Origin: WRDF01 sp031552235
Lineage (GTDB): Bacteria; Bacteroidota; Bacteroidia; Bacteroidales; Rikenellaceae
Assembly (NCBI GenBank): GCA_031552235.1
Contig: JAVBMR010000007.1
Span: 28,222-92,221, forward strand
Direction of reading: 5' to 3'
Length of the DNA: 64,000 nucleotides
Made by a program: the position numbers and the translations under genes. The notes beneath the pieces were generated by a model, which saw nothing but the letters and a program-made list of their open reading frames with translations, was not told the origin of the DNA and did no database searches. Below, piece after piece: positions 17,474 to 26,526 of the stretch; positions within the stretch are counted from its first letter, which is position 1; each line of letters opens with the position of its first letter.

Positions 17474-18652
17474 GTGGCAGAAGGAAAGAATAAGGATCGG
17501 CGACAGGACGAAGCGGGCGAGGCGCTTGCAGCACGTTTGGGTGGTAGCCCGGCAGATGAGCCGGGAGTTGAATTTGCGGCAGCCCAGACAGTTGGCATGG
17601 CTGACGCTTTCGACGACGAGGAACAGCAGGACGAACTGTACGAGCATTTTTCTGTCACGGTGGACCGTGGGCAGGCGATGCTGCGCATCGACAAGTTCCT
17701 CACCAACCGGATGGAAAACATCACGCGCAACCGCATACAGACAGCGGCCGACAACGGGAATATCCTCGTGAACGGCAGTCAGGTAAAGTCGAGCTATAAG
17801 GTCAAGCCGCTGGACGTCATACAGATAGTGATGCCGTATCCGCGGCGCGAGGTGGAGATTATTCCGGAAGATATTCCTCTCGAAATACCATACGAGGACG
17901 ACGACCTGCTTCTTATTAACAAATCGGCCGGGATGGTGGTGCATCCGGGACACGGCAACTACAGCGGGACGCTCGTGAACGCCCTGACGTGGCATCTGAA
18001 AGATATGCCTCTCTTCCAGGAGGGCGACATGAGGGCCGGGCTTGTCCACCGTATCGACAAGAACACTTCGGGCCTTCTGGTCATCGCAAAGAACGAGAAA
18101 TCGCACGCCCGCCTCGCCAAGCAATTCTTCGACCACACTATAGAGAGGCGCTACGTGGCACTGGTGTGGGGAAATTTCGATGAGGATGAGGGCAGGATCG
18201 AGGGCAACATAGGCCGCAGCCACAAAGACAGGCTCAAGATGGCCGTTTTCCCCGATGGGAGCGATGGCAAGCATGCCGTGACACACTTCAAGGTGCTGAA
18301 ACGCTACGGTTATGTGACGTTGTTGGAGCTGAAACTCGAAACCGGCCGCACACACCAGATACGCGTGCATATGGAATACATCGGCCATCCGCTGTTCAAC
18401 GACGAGCGCTACGGCGGCGACCGCATACTCAAAGGGACGACGTTCAGCAAGTATAAACAGTTCATAGAGAATTGTTTCGCCATCATGCCGCGCCATGCGC
18501 TCCATGCCCGGAGCCTCGGTTTCGTGCATCCGTCAACGCGCGAGAATATCTACTTCGAAAGCCCCATGCCGGACGATATGCGGCAGGTGCTTGAAAAATG
18601 GGACGTCTATACCTCCAGCCGCGACACATTTGTCGATGACGGGGAAGAGTAG
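17474..18652 (+). CDS. rluD: RluA-family 23S rRNA pseudouridine synthase (RluD-like)
   Basis: A 392-aa enzyme with an S4 RNA-binding domain (about residues 70-125, AMLRIDKFLTNRM) and a pseudouridine synthase domain. Its catalytic Asp is in HRIDKNTSGLLVIAKN. GRTHQIRVHMEYIGHPLFND is also diagnostic. By similarity it modifies helix 69 of 23S rRNA. The GTG start at 17474 leaves a ~55-residue acidic, low-complexity N-terminal extension. An in-frame ATG at 17597 (351 aa) gives a more typical length, so the true start is uncertain. Confidence 0.88.
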   Translation: MAEGKNKDRRQDEAGEALAARLGGSPADEPGVEFAAAQTVGMADAFDDEEQQDELYEHFSVTVDRGQAMLRIDKFLTNRMENITRNRIQTAADNGNILVNGSQVKSSYKVKPLDVIQIVMPYPRREVEIIPEDIPLEIPYEDDDLLLINKSAGMVVHPGHGNYSGTLVNALTWHLKDMPLFQEGDMRAGLVHRIDKNTSGLLVIAKNEKSHARLAKQFFDHTIERRYVALVWGNFDEDEGRIEGNIGRSHKDRLKMAVFPDGSDGKHAVTHFKVLKRYGYVTLLELKLETGRTHQIRVHMEYIGHPLFNDERYGGDRILKGTTFSKYKQFIENCFAIMPRHALHARSLGFVHPSTRENIYFESPMPDDMRQVLEKWDVYTSSRDTFVDDGEE

Positions 18653-18719
18653 GGTTGTGGCTGCAGGCTAAGGCTTGCTAATTGGGCCGATATCGGCTTA
18701 ATCCCGGTAGTATCAAATA

Positions 18720-19826
18720 TTATATGGACGGACTGTATTCCCTCGGCCGGTATTGCTGGTCGCGCAGTTGGGGCGTGAAGCCGGCCTCGCGGATGGCTGC
18801 CTGTATGCCTTCGGCGTCGAAACTGTTGCGCGCGCCGGCGGATGAAACCACGTTTTCCTCGATCATTATCGAACCCATGTCGTTGGCGCCCGAGTGCAGG
18901 GCGACCTGAGCGGTCTGTTTTCCGACAGTGAGCCACGAGGCCTGGATGTTGCGGATATTGTGAAGCACGATCCGGCTGATGGCGATGGTGCGTATGTACT
19001 CTGTGGGCGATAACGAGCCTGTGACTCCTTCTTCGGCCAATTTTGTGCCTTCTCCGGCGAATACCCACGGGATGAAAGCGAGGAAACCCGGTTTGCCTTC
19101 GGGGCATTCGGCCTGCAGGTCGCGGATGCGGATAAGGTGTTCGATGCGTTGGCGCGGAGTCTCGACATGGCCGTACATCATGGTCGCCGATGTCACTAAT
19201 CCCATTTTGTGTGCCGTGCGCATGACGCCGAGCCACTCCTCGACCGATGGTTTCGCCGGGGATATACGCCTGCGTACGTCATCGACAAGGATCTCAGCCC
19301 CCGCGCCGGGAAGCGATTCGAGTCCGGCATCCACGAGCCTGCGCAGCGTTTTGTCCACGGTTATGCCGCTTATGCGGGCGATATGGGCGACCTCAGGAGG
19401 CCCCAGGGCGTGCAGTTTTACGTTGGGGTAGAGGCGTTTGAGTTCGCGGAACAGCCCCTCGTAATACGCGATGTCGAGTTTCGGGTGCAGCCCTCCCTGA
19501 AGCAGCAGCTGATCGCCGCCAAGCCGTAGCATCTCGTCTATTTTGCGTGAGTATTCGTCTATTGACGTGATGAAAGCCAGCTCTTTCTGGTGTGGTTTGC
19601 AGTGAAAATTGCAGAATTTGCATCCAGAAATGCAGACGTTCGTGATGTTCACGTTGCGGTCTATCTGCCACGTAACCACCAACGGATCTGGCACGCTCCC
19701 ACGCCTCAGCGCGTCAGCAGCGGCCGCCAACTCGGCTGTCCCGGCATGCAGGTAAAGCTCCAGGGCTTCGTCCGCGGTGAGCGGTTCGCGCCTCAGTGCC
19801 TTCGATAATGTTTTTTCGAGTTCCAT
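18720..19826 (-). CDS. mqnC: Cyclic dehypoxanthinyl futalosine synthase MqnC
   Basis: A 368-aa radical SAM enzyme that cyclises dehypoxanthinyl futalosine in the futalosine route to menaquinone. The cluster motif is CISGCKFCNF. QIDRNVNITNVC, LLQGGLHPKLDI, LPGAGAEILVDDVR and the C-terminal GANDMGSIMIEENVVSSAG distinguish MqnC from MqnE. The ATG at 19826 was chosen over a TTG three codons upstream. It is convergent with rluD and divergent from fhs. On the minus strand a TATCTTTG word (19833-19840) lies 7 bp before the start. Confidence 0.93.
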   Translation of the reverse strand: MELEKTLSKALRREPLTADEALELYLHAGTAELAAAADALRRGSVPDPLVVTWQIDRNVNITNVCISGCKFCNFHCKPHQKELAFITSIDEYSRKIDEMLRLGGDQLLLQGGLHPKLDIAYYEGLFRELKRLYPNVKLHALGPPEVAHIARISGITVDKTLRRLVDAGLESLPGAGAEILVDDVRRRISPAKPSVEEWLGVMRTAHKMGLVTSATMMYGHVETPRQRIEHLIRIRDLQAECPEGKPGFLAFIPWVFAGEGTKLAEEGVTGSLSPTEYIRTIAISRIVLHNIRNIQASWLTVGKQTAQVALHSGANDMGSIMIEENVVSSAGARNSFDAEGIQAAIREAGFTPQLRDQQYRPREYSPSI

Positions 19827-19832
19827 AATATG

Positions 19833-19860
19833 CAAAGATATACCAAAAATCGTATCTTTA
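19833..19860. promoter_or_regulatory. Divergent promoter region of mqnC and fhs
   Basis: The 59-bp gap carries a minus-strand TATCTTTG (19833-19840) facing mqnC and a plus-strand TATCTTTA (19853-19860) facing fhs. Both are -7-like. Neither has a clear -33 partner at 18-20 bp. Confidence 0.4.
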
Positions 19861-19885
19861 TGACGCGAATTTTAAATCCCCGATT

Positions 19886-21547
19886 ATGACCGACCTCGAC
19901 ATAGCGCGCAAGGCAACGATGAAACCTGTTGTGGAGATAGCCGAAAAATTAGGCCTCGACACGGACGACCTGGAGCTTTACGGCAAGTATAAGGCTAAGA
20001 TACCGCTGAAATATATCGACCGCAACAGGTTCGGCAAACTGATACTGGTGTCGGCCATCTCGCCGACCCCGGCCGGGGAGGGGAAAACTACGGTCTCCAT
20101 CGGCCTTACGCAGGGGCTGAACCGTATCGGGCAGAACTCGGTGGTCGTGCTGCGCGAGCCGTCGCTGGGGCCGGTGTTCGGGATAAAGGGCGGTGCCACC
20201 GGGGGCGGATATTCGCAGGTGCTTCCCATGGAGGACATAAACCTTCATTTCACTGGTGATTTCTCGGCAGTCGAGAAGGCGCACAACCTTCTTGCGGCCC
20301 TGATAGACAATAACCTGCAAAGTAAAAACCGTTCGCTCGGCATCGACCCGCGCAGCGTGTCTTGGAAACGAGTGATGGACATGAACGACCGCGCCCTGAG
20401 GCACATGGTCGTGGGGCTGGGCGGATCTGCTAACGGCATCCCGCGCGAAACGGGTTTCGACATAACCGCGGCCTCGGAGGTGATGGCGATACTATGCATC
20501 TCGTCCGATTTCGCCGACCTCAAAAGACGCCTCGGAAACATCTTCGTGGGATTCACTTACGATAAAAAACCGGTCTACGCCCGCGACCTGAAGGCCAACG
20601 GAGCGATGGCGGCACTGCTGAAGGATGCGTTCAAACCCAACCTCGTGCAGACAATCGAGAACACCCCGGCCATAATCCACGGCGGGCCTTTCGCCAACAT
20701 CGCGCAGGGTACGAACACGGTCGTGGCGACCCAAACCGGGCTTTCACTGGCCGATTACGTGGTTACTGAGGCTGGGTTCGGCTTCGACCTCGGGGCGGAA
20801 AAATTCCTCGATATCAAGTGCCGTGCCGCCGGATTGTCGCCGCAGGCGGTCGTGCTGGTGGCTACCATAAGGGCGCTGAAATATCATGGCGGCAAGCCGC
20901 TGTGCGACCTGAAACAGCCTGATGTCGAAGCGCTTGCCAAGGGCGTGCCCAATCTCGATAAGCATCTTGAGAATATCCGTTCGTTCGGGCTGACGCCTGT
21001 GGTGGCGATAAACCTGTTCGCCGACGACAGCCGGGAGGAGATAGATTTCCTGTTAGGGTACTGCCGCGGAAAAGGCGTGTCGGCAGCGGTGGCGGACGTG
21101 TGGGGCAAAGGCGGCGCTGGTACGGAAGAGCTTGCCGCGCTTGTGGCCGATGTGGTTTCCGGCGACCCTAAGCCGTTTACGCCGCTCTACGACCTGAACG
21201 ATACCGTGCGCAACAAGATCGAGATCATCGCTAAAAAAATATACGGGGCGGAGGCCGTCGATTACACTGCCAGGGCAAAGGCCGACCTCGAAAAAATAAG
21301 CGCCCTCGGATTGGACGGGCTTGCGATATGCATGGCCAAGACGCAGAAATCGCTATCGGACAACCCCGAACTGTTGGGCCGGCCTAAAGATTTCGTGATA
21401 ACGGTTCGCGAGATCGAGATTGCCGCGGGCGCAGGGTTCCTGATTCCTATCACGGGCGAGATCATGCGTATGCCGGGCCTGCCCGAAACCCCGGCCTCGG
21501 AACGCATCGATGTCGACGGCGAGGGCAATATAACCGGCTTGTTCTAA
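19886..21547 (+). CDS. fhs: Formate-tetrahydrofolate ligase
   Basis: A 553-aa cytoplasmic enzyme that makes 10-formyl-tetrahydrofolate from formate, ATP and tetrahydrofolate. The P-loop TPAGEGKTTVSIG is at about residues 62-74. LREPSLGPVFGIKGGATGGGY, ENTPAIIHGGPFANIAQGTN and VTEAGFGFDLGAEKF are hallmark motifs. It has normal family length and ends with the usual MPGLPETPA region. It is monocistronic. It links functionally to the glycine cleavage gene gcvH and to ahcY elsewhere in the window through one-carbon metabolism. Confidence 0.97.
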   Translation: MTDLDIARKATMKPVVEIAEKLGLDTDDLELYGKYKAKIPLKYIDRNRFGKLILVSAISPTPAGEGKTTVSIGLTQGLNRIGQNSVVVLREPSLGPVFGIKGGATGGGYSQVLPMEDINLHFTGDFSAVEKAHNLLAALIDNNLQSKNRSLGIDPRSVSWKRVMDMNDRALRHMVVGLGGSANGIPRETGFDITAASEVMAILCISSDFADLKRRLGNIFVGFTYDKKPVYARDLKANGAMAALLKDAFKPNLVQTIENTPAIIHGGPFANIAQGTNTVVATQTGLSLADYVVTEAGFGFDLGAEKFLDIKCRAAGLSPQAVVLVATIRALKYHGGKPLCDLKQPDVEALAKGVPNLDKHLENIRSFGLTPVVAINLFADDSREEIDFLLGYCRGKGVSAAVADVWGKGGAGTEELAALVADVVSGDPKPFTPLYDLNDTVRNKIEIIAKKIYGAEAVDYTARAKADLEKISALGLDGLAICMAKTQKSLSDNPELLGRPKDFVITVREIEIAAGAGFLIPITGEIMRMPGLPETPASERIDVDGEGNITGLF

Positions 21548-21658
21548 ACAATCTGATAGTCCGGATATTGGTTGTATGGGCTAAATAGAGAAGGTATTAA
21601 TGTTTCTCTTGGGCAAGATCTAACATGCCAGGGAAATAAAGAGGCGTGGGCCAATGCC

Positions 21659-24139
21659 TTATAACGATAGTTTCACGACCGTGATGCCTGCGCCGCCGTG
21701 TTCGACATGCTCGTCTTCGACCGACGAGACCACATTTAATGAGCGCAGGTAGCGGCGGATCTCCTCTTTGAGCGCCCCGGTGCCTTTGCCGTGGAGGATG
21801 CGCAGGTCGGTCGCGCCGACCATTATGGCGTCATCTACGAAATCTTCTACCATTTCGAGCGCTTCGGCGGCACGCATACCGCGAACGTCGATGTTCTGCC
21901 GGAAGTTGAGTTTGCGCTGCGACACGTCGGCGCTGACGATGATAGTCGCCGTTTTGGAGCGCACCTGGCTGCGGAACTCGGAGTTCGACGCTACGGTCAG
22001 TTTGTCTAAAGGAACGGTGGTAAGTATCTGCCCGAAAGCCACCTGCGCTTTTTTGCCTTTTATGCTCTGAACCTCTCCGACCACGTTTTGGCCCTCCATC
22101 CGAACCTTGCTCCCCACGACAGGGATTTTCGGCGCGGCGGCAGCTTTTTCAGCAGCCGGTTTCTCCTTGGGCTGCTGCTCTTTCTTTTCTGCACGGCGTT
22201 TCTGGCGTTCAGCTATTTTGTCCATTTCGCGCTCGATGCGGGCCTTGGCCTCCGGGTCTTCGGCATCGCTTGCAAGCGTTTCACGGAAATCGTCTATCTC
22301 CTTGCGGGCCAGGCGGGTAAGCTCCTTGTCGGCCTGCGATTCGCGGATGACTTTGATAGCGTTTTCGATCTGCTTGTTGGCTTCGGCCGTGATCTTCGCG
22401 GCTTCCGCTTTCGCCTCCTTTATTATGGCCGCACGCTGTTCCTTGATGGTCGCGAGTTGCTCGGCGTAACGCTGCTCCAACTCCTCGACCTTGCGGTCGG
22501 CGACGCGTATCCGTTCGCGTTTCTGCTCCCAATAGCGCTTGTCGCGGGCGATCTCTCGCAGTTGCTTCTCAATGCCGACATGCTCTGTCCCTGCTTTTTC
22601 AGACGCCGAGCTGATGATATCTTCCGGAAGCCCGATCTTGCGGGCTATTTCGATGGCGAACGAACTGCCCGGCTTGCCCGTTTCGAGCATGAACAGGGGG
22701 CGGATGTTCTGCACGTCGAACGCCATGGCCCCGTTGGCCGTCCCTTCTGCGTTGCTCGCGTAGTATTTCAGGTTCGAGTAGTGGGTCGTGATAACACCGT
22801 AGCACCCTTTGCTTTCGAGTTTTTCGAGCATCGCCTCGGCGATTGCGCCGCCGAGGACAGGTTCCGTGCCCGTCCCGAATTCGTCTATCAGCACGAGCGA
22901 CCGGGCGGTCGATTCGCGCAGCATCTCCTTCATGTTCAGCAGGTGGGAGCTGTACGTACTCAGGTCATTATCGATGGATTGCTCGTCGCCGATGTCGATG
23001 AAGATGCGGTCGAACAGAGGGAGCTGCGAGTTCTCCAGCGCCGGGATGAGCATGCCGCTCTGGAACATCCATTGCAGCAGTCCGGCTGTTTTGAGTACCA
23101 CCGACTTACCCCCGGCGTTGGGCCCCGAAATTATCAGGATATGCTTTTTGCGCGTGAGCGTGAGGTTGAGCGGCACGACCTCTTTTTTCTCTTTTTTGAG
23201 CGTCTGGGCGAGCAGGGGATGGCGTGCCTGCCTGAGTTCGAGTGTGCCGTCGTCGGACAGCAGCGGCATGGCGCAACCGTTGGCAACGGCGAACCGTGCC
23301 TTGCTGCGTATCATGTCGATGGTCGTTATGTAGTCGCCTGCGTGGGCGATGCCGTCGAGATCGGGGCGTATCCAGTTGGTGAACTCGGTCAGGATGCGGA
23401 TGACCTCGCGGCGCTCGGCGTACTCCAGTTCGCGCAGTTCATTGTTGATCTCGACCACTTCGACCGGTTCGACGTAATAGGTGCGCCCGGAGGCCGATTC
23501 ATCATGTATGAAGCCTTTGATCTTGCGTTTATTGACCGCCGCCACGGGGATCACGGCGCGTCCGTCGCGGATAGAGATCGCGGCCTCGGCGTCCACGATG
23601 CCTTCGCTCTGGGCCTGCGCCAGTATGCGGCTGAGTTGCTTCGCGGCTTTGCCCTCAAGTCCCCGGATCGACTGCCTGATGACGGCGAGTTCCGGCGAGG
23701 CATTGTCGCGCACGGCGCCGAACCGGTCGACTATCATTTCTATGCGGTTTGAGATCTCGGGGTATCCGTCCACACCGTCGGTCAGTTTCTTGAGGTCGCC
23801 ATATGATTCCCCGTCCCGTGCCGCGAAAAACTTAACCAGTTCTATGACAGTGTCCAGCGCGCTTTTTAGCTGCACGATCTCGCCCACGTCGAGGAACCCT
23901 CCCTCGACTGCGGCCTTCTTGACGATCGCAGTGATGTCGGTGTATTCCCCACCCGGAAAGCCGCTCTCCATTGTAATCACCTGCCGCATCTGGTCGGCCA
24001 GGCGCAGGCGCGACGATACCACACCCGCGTCTGACGAAAAGCGTTCCGCGAGAAATTTCTCGCGTCCGCCGGCAGTGGTGCAGAAGGCGGCGACCTGTGC
24101 CTGTATGCGGTCGTAGCCTATTTTCGATTCGGGGTTCAA
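21659..24139 (-). CDS. mutS2: Endonuclease MutS2
   Basis: An 826-aa MutS paralogue without the mismatch-recognition domain. The N-terminal clamp and lever region is followed by an ATPase domain with P-loop ISGPNAGGKS (about residue 340) and DEFGTGTEP. A long charged coiled coil spans about 520-640, then a KOW-like linker. The C-terminal Smr nuclease domain is at about 750-826, with DVRGMRAAEAL and LHGKGTGAL. In other bacteria MutS2 acts on branched DNA or on collided ribosomes. The likely start is TTG at 24139, since the sequence right after it (NPESKIGYDRI) aligns with family N termini. It is the last gene after amidase and mlaD. Confidence 0.92.
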   Translation of the reverse strand: MNPESKIGYDRIQAQVAAFCTTAGGREKFLAERFSSDAGVVSSRLRLADQMRQVITMESGFPGGEYTDITAIVKKAAVEGGFLDVGEIVQLKSALDTVIELVKFFAARDGESYGDLKKLTDGVDGYPEISNRIEMIVDRFGAVRDNASPELAVIRQSIRGLEGKAAKQLSRILAQAQSEGIVDAEAAISIRDGRAVIPVAAVNKRKIKGFIHDESASGRTYYVEPVEVVEINNELRELEYAERREVIRILTEFTNWIRPDLDGIAHAGDYITTIDMIRSKARFAVANGCAMPLLSDDGTLELRQARHPLLAQTLKKEKKEVVPLNLTLTRKKHILIISGPNAGGKSVVLKTAGLLQWMFQSGMLIPALENSQLPLFDRIFIDIGDEQSIDNDLSTYSSHLLNMKEMLRESTARSLVLIDEFGTGTEPVLGGAIAEAMLEKLESKGCYGVITTHYSNLKYYASNAEGTANGAMAFDVQNIRPLFMLETGKPGSSFAIEIARKIGLPEDIISSASEKAGTEHVGIEKQLREIARDKRYWEQKRERIRVADRKVEELEQRYAEQLATIKEQRAAIIKEAKAEAAKITAEANKQIENAIKVIRESQADKELTRLARKEIDDFRETLASDAEDPEAKARIEREMDKIAERQKRRAEKKEQQPKEKPAAEKAAAAPKIPVVGSKVRMEGQNVVGEVQSIKGKKAQVAFGQILTTVPLDKLTVASNSEFRSQVRSKTATIIVSADVSQRKLNFRQNIDVRGMRAAEALEMVEDFVDDAIMVGATDLRILHGKGTGALKEEIRRYLRSLNVVSSVEDEHVEHGGAGITVVKLSL

Positions 24140-24160
24140 TGCTGTTTTGCTGAGGGGTTG

Positions 24161-25105
24161 CTACTTGTCTTTTCCGCCGCCGAACAGCGAGAAACGGACA
24201 TAACGCTTCGGGTTGGCCTTGACGTCCTCCAACAGGACCGACAGGTTCGAGGTCGCCGAAACCAATGAGTCATAGAGCGTTTCGTCGTTCATGAACTTGC
24301 CAACCGTGCCCTCTTCGTCGTTGATCCTGGCCAGTATTGTGTTCATCTCGCCGAGCGATGCCGAAAGGTTATCCACAAGGGTGGGGATGTTCGTCATCTT
24401 CAGCGAGTCGGTAAAGGTCTCCACGTTCGTGACTATATTCTCGACTTTCCCCGTGTTTTTGCGCAATGAGGCCGTAATGGCGTTCATGTTGTTGATTATC
24501 TCGCGGATGCCGTCTTCCTCGCTGCTGATAATGTTGTTGAGGCTGCCCGATATTTCCGAAACGTTGGCGAGCGTGGTCGTGATATGCTTCGAATTGTCCG
24601 ACATCAACTCGTTGAATGTCTTGAGTGTTTCGGACATGTCGTTCGTCATCGAGTTGAGTTTTTGCTTGAGGAACTCGATCTCGGAACCGGCTATGTCGAG
24701 GATGTCCTTTTCGAGGAAAGAACGGAGGGTGTCGCCGTCGCTGAGGTATTTATCCGAATCGCCCAGTTCTATCTCGACCGCTTTGCCGCCCAGCAGCCCG
24801 TCGCTGTATATCCTCGCCGACGAGTTTTCGGGGATGCGGAACTTGTTCCTGATGCTGAAGTGCAGGACTATTTTCTTCGATACCGCGGGGTCGTAGGTTA
24901 TGTCGCTGATGACCCCCACCTTGAATCCTTTTATGACTATGTCCGACGATTTCTGGATGCCGTTAATCTGGTCGTATGTCGCGTAGTACGTGTTGTCGCC
25001 CGAGAACAGGTCGTGTCCCTTGAGGAAGTTCACGCCCCAGTAAAGTCCGGCGAGCGTAATGAGCGCGAATAATCCTACCTTTACTTCTTTTTTCAATTTT
25101 ATCAT
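24161..25105 (-). CDS. MlaD-family MCE-domain lipid transport protein
   Basis: A 314-aa protein anchored by an N-terminal membrane helix (VGLFALITLAGLYWGVNFL, residues 10-28). A single MCE domain follows at about residues 35-115, with GIQKSSDIVIKGFKVGVI and LGGKAVEIELG. A long helical region rich in Asn, Ser and Thr covers the rest. MCE proteins carry phospholipids across the periplasm. The partner permease and ATPase (MlaE, MlaF) are not nearby, which is common in this phylum. It lies 55 bp after the amidase and 21 bp before mutS2, so all three are likely co-transcribed. Confidence 0.88.
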   Translation of the reverse strand: MIKLKKEVKVGLFALITLAGLYWGVNFLKGHDLFSGDNTYYATYDQINGIQKSSDIVIKGFKVGVISDITYDPAVSKKIVLHFSIRNKFRIPENSSARIYSDGLLGGKAVEIELGDSDKYLSDGDTLRSFLEKDILDIAGSEIEFLKQKLNSMTNDMSETLKTFNELMSDNSKHITTTLANVSEISGSLNNIISSEEDGIREIINNMNAITASLRKNTGKVENIVTNVETFTDSLKMTNIPTLVDNLSASLGEMNTILARINDEEGTVGKFMNDETLYDSLVSATSNLSVLLEDVKANPKRYVRFSLFGGGKDK

Positions 25106-25160
25106 ATCGTTGTCTGTTTCTTTTTAGTGCCGGGGTGTGCCGGGTCCGGCAAGGGTTATC

Positions 25161-26396
25161 CTATTTCGTCTGCTTTCTGGCTTCGCTCACGGTGATCTGC
25201 CTGTCGCCGTCGAACGCGGCCAGGAAAGCGTCTTTTACTTTCTTGCGCACATCGTTTTGCAGATCGAGCGCCTGATCGTAAGTGGAGGCGCTGCCAACGT
25301 AATATTTATAGTTGCCGCCCACTTTGCGTTCCGTGACCTTTCCGCGGAATGGCTTCAGTTCTTTGCCTTCGAGGCTGAGTTTTTTCGGGACGCTGTATAT
25401 CTGCACGCGGTACACGACCTTGCTGTTGTCGCCGAAGGTCCACTTATCCGAGGTCGTGATGTTGGCCTGCGCGGTTTGCTGCGGCTGGGGCGTTGACGGA
25501 GCGGCCTGGGCTACGGCAGTCGCACCGGTCGTCGCGGCGGCTTCCGTACCGGCCATGTCGTATGTGTCCGAGTCGATGACCACAGGGTTGCTGTTGTCTT
25601 CCACTTTGGCCTTATATTCGCTGATGGCGTTGAAAAGCGAGGCGGCTATCTTTTTCTGGCCCTCTTTCGAGGTCATGAACTTGCGTTCCTTTTCGTTTAT
25701 GATGAAGCCGATCTCCGTCAGGATGCTCGGCATCCCGGTTCGCCAAAGCACCAGCAGCCCTCTCTGTTTGACACCGCGGTCGGGCCCGAGGTTCGTTTTC
25801 ATGTATTGCTTTTGCACCGCGTTGGCGAGCTTGAGGCTCTGGTCGGTATTGACGTACTGCATCACGGAGAATATGATAAAACTTTCGGGCGATCCCGGCT
25901 GGTAGCCAGGGTATTTTTCCTCGTAGTTTTCCTCGTACACGATAACGTCGTTCTCGCGCATCATCACATCGAGGTTCTTGTCGGCGTAATCGGCCCCCAT
26001 GACGAACGTTTCGGTGCCGGAAGGTGCCGGCGTCCCGTTCTTGACCGGCGCCGAATTGACGTGGATCGACACGAACAGGTCGGCCCCGACTTTATTCGCA
26101 AGCTCGCCGCGCTCGGCAAGGCCGATGAACACGTCCTTGTCGCGCGTGTAGACGGTTTTCGTGTCCGGCAGGTTCTTCTTTATCATGTCGCCCAGCAGCA
26201 GGCTGACCGAAAGCACGATGTCTTTTTCGTAAACCTGCCCCCATACGCAGCCGGCGTCCTTGCCGCCATGCCCGGGGTCTATGACTATGGTTTTCACGCC
26301 GTGCGGTTTTTGCGCTGCGGCGGCTAACGGCGCGCAAAATAGCAGCCCAAAGGTTAACGTTGTGCAGGCAAAAATCTTATACAGCTTAACTTTCAT
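25161..26396 (-). CDS. N-acetylmuramoyl-L-alanine amidase with C-terminal SPOR-like domain
   Basis: A 411-aa exported amidase_3-family hydrolase that cuts the muramyl-peptide amide bond of peptidoglycan. A signal peptide (about residues 1-28) precedes the zinc-site motif IDPGHGGKDAG. The second ligand region is SIHVNSAP and the catalytic Glu is in LTEIGFIINEKE. After a Thr/Ala/Pro/Gln-rich linker (about 270-310), a C-terminal domain with VYRVQIYSVPKKL and YKYYVGSASTYDQAL has the pattern of a SPOR domain, which binds denuded glycan at division sites. It is the first gene of the operon with mlaD and mutS2 and is divergent from lptD. Confidence 0.9.
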   Translation of the reverse strand: MKVKLYKIFACTTLTFGLLFCAPLAAAAQKPHGVKTIVIDPGHGGKDAGCVWGQVYEKDIVLSVSLLLGDMIKKNLPDTKTVYTRDKDVFIGLAERGELANKVGADLFVSIHVNSAPVKNGTPAPSGTETFVMGADYADKNLDVMMRENDVIVYEENYEEKYPGYQPGSPESFIIFSVMQYVNTDQSLKLANAVQKQYMKTNLGPDRGVKQRGLLVLWRTGMPSILTEIGFIINEKERKFMTSKEGQKKIAASLFNAISEYKAKVEDNSNPVVIDSDTYDMAGTEAAATTGATAVAQAAPSTPQPQQTAQANITTSDKWTFGDNSKVVYRVQIYSVPKKLSLEGKELKPFRGKVTERKVGGNYKYYVGSASTYDQALDLQNDVRKKVKDAFLAAFDGDRQITVSEARKQTK

Positions 26397-26502
26397 GGTT
26401 CCCGTGTGCGGATTCAGTAAATTTTTGACTACTTTTGATGGCGAAAAACCATGCTCAAACGGGTTTTAAACCGTATTTTTTGATTTTTTGCCGACTTGTC
26501 GG

Positions 26503-26510
26503 CAAAGGTA
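26503..26510 (-). promoter_or_regulatory. Candidate -7 element for the amidase-mlaD-mutS2 operon
   Basis: On the minus strand this reads TACCTTTG, matching TAnnTTTG. It lies about 107 bp before the amidase start, inside the 130-bp divergent gap with lptD. No -33 element is in register. Confidence 0.35.
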
Positions 26511-26526
26511 ACGATTTTTTCCGGAT

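Noticed and set aside
15361..19826. Two radical SAM enzymes as a new peptide-modification system
   Set aside because: Sequence motifs identify them as MqnE and MqnC of menaquinone synthesis; no precursor peptide or recognition domain is present.
22088..23752. Long plus-strand frame (554 codons) opposite mutS2
   Set aside because: It mirrors the codon pattern of mutS2 in high-G+C DNA; the product has no recognisable domain and mutS2 is complete.
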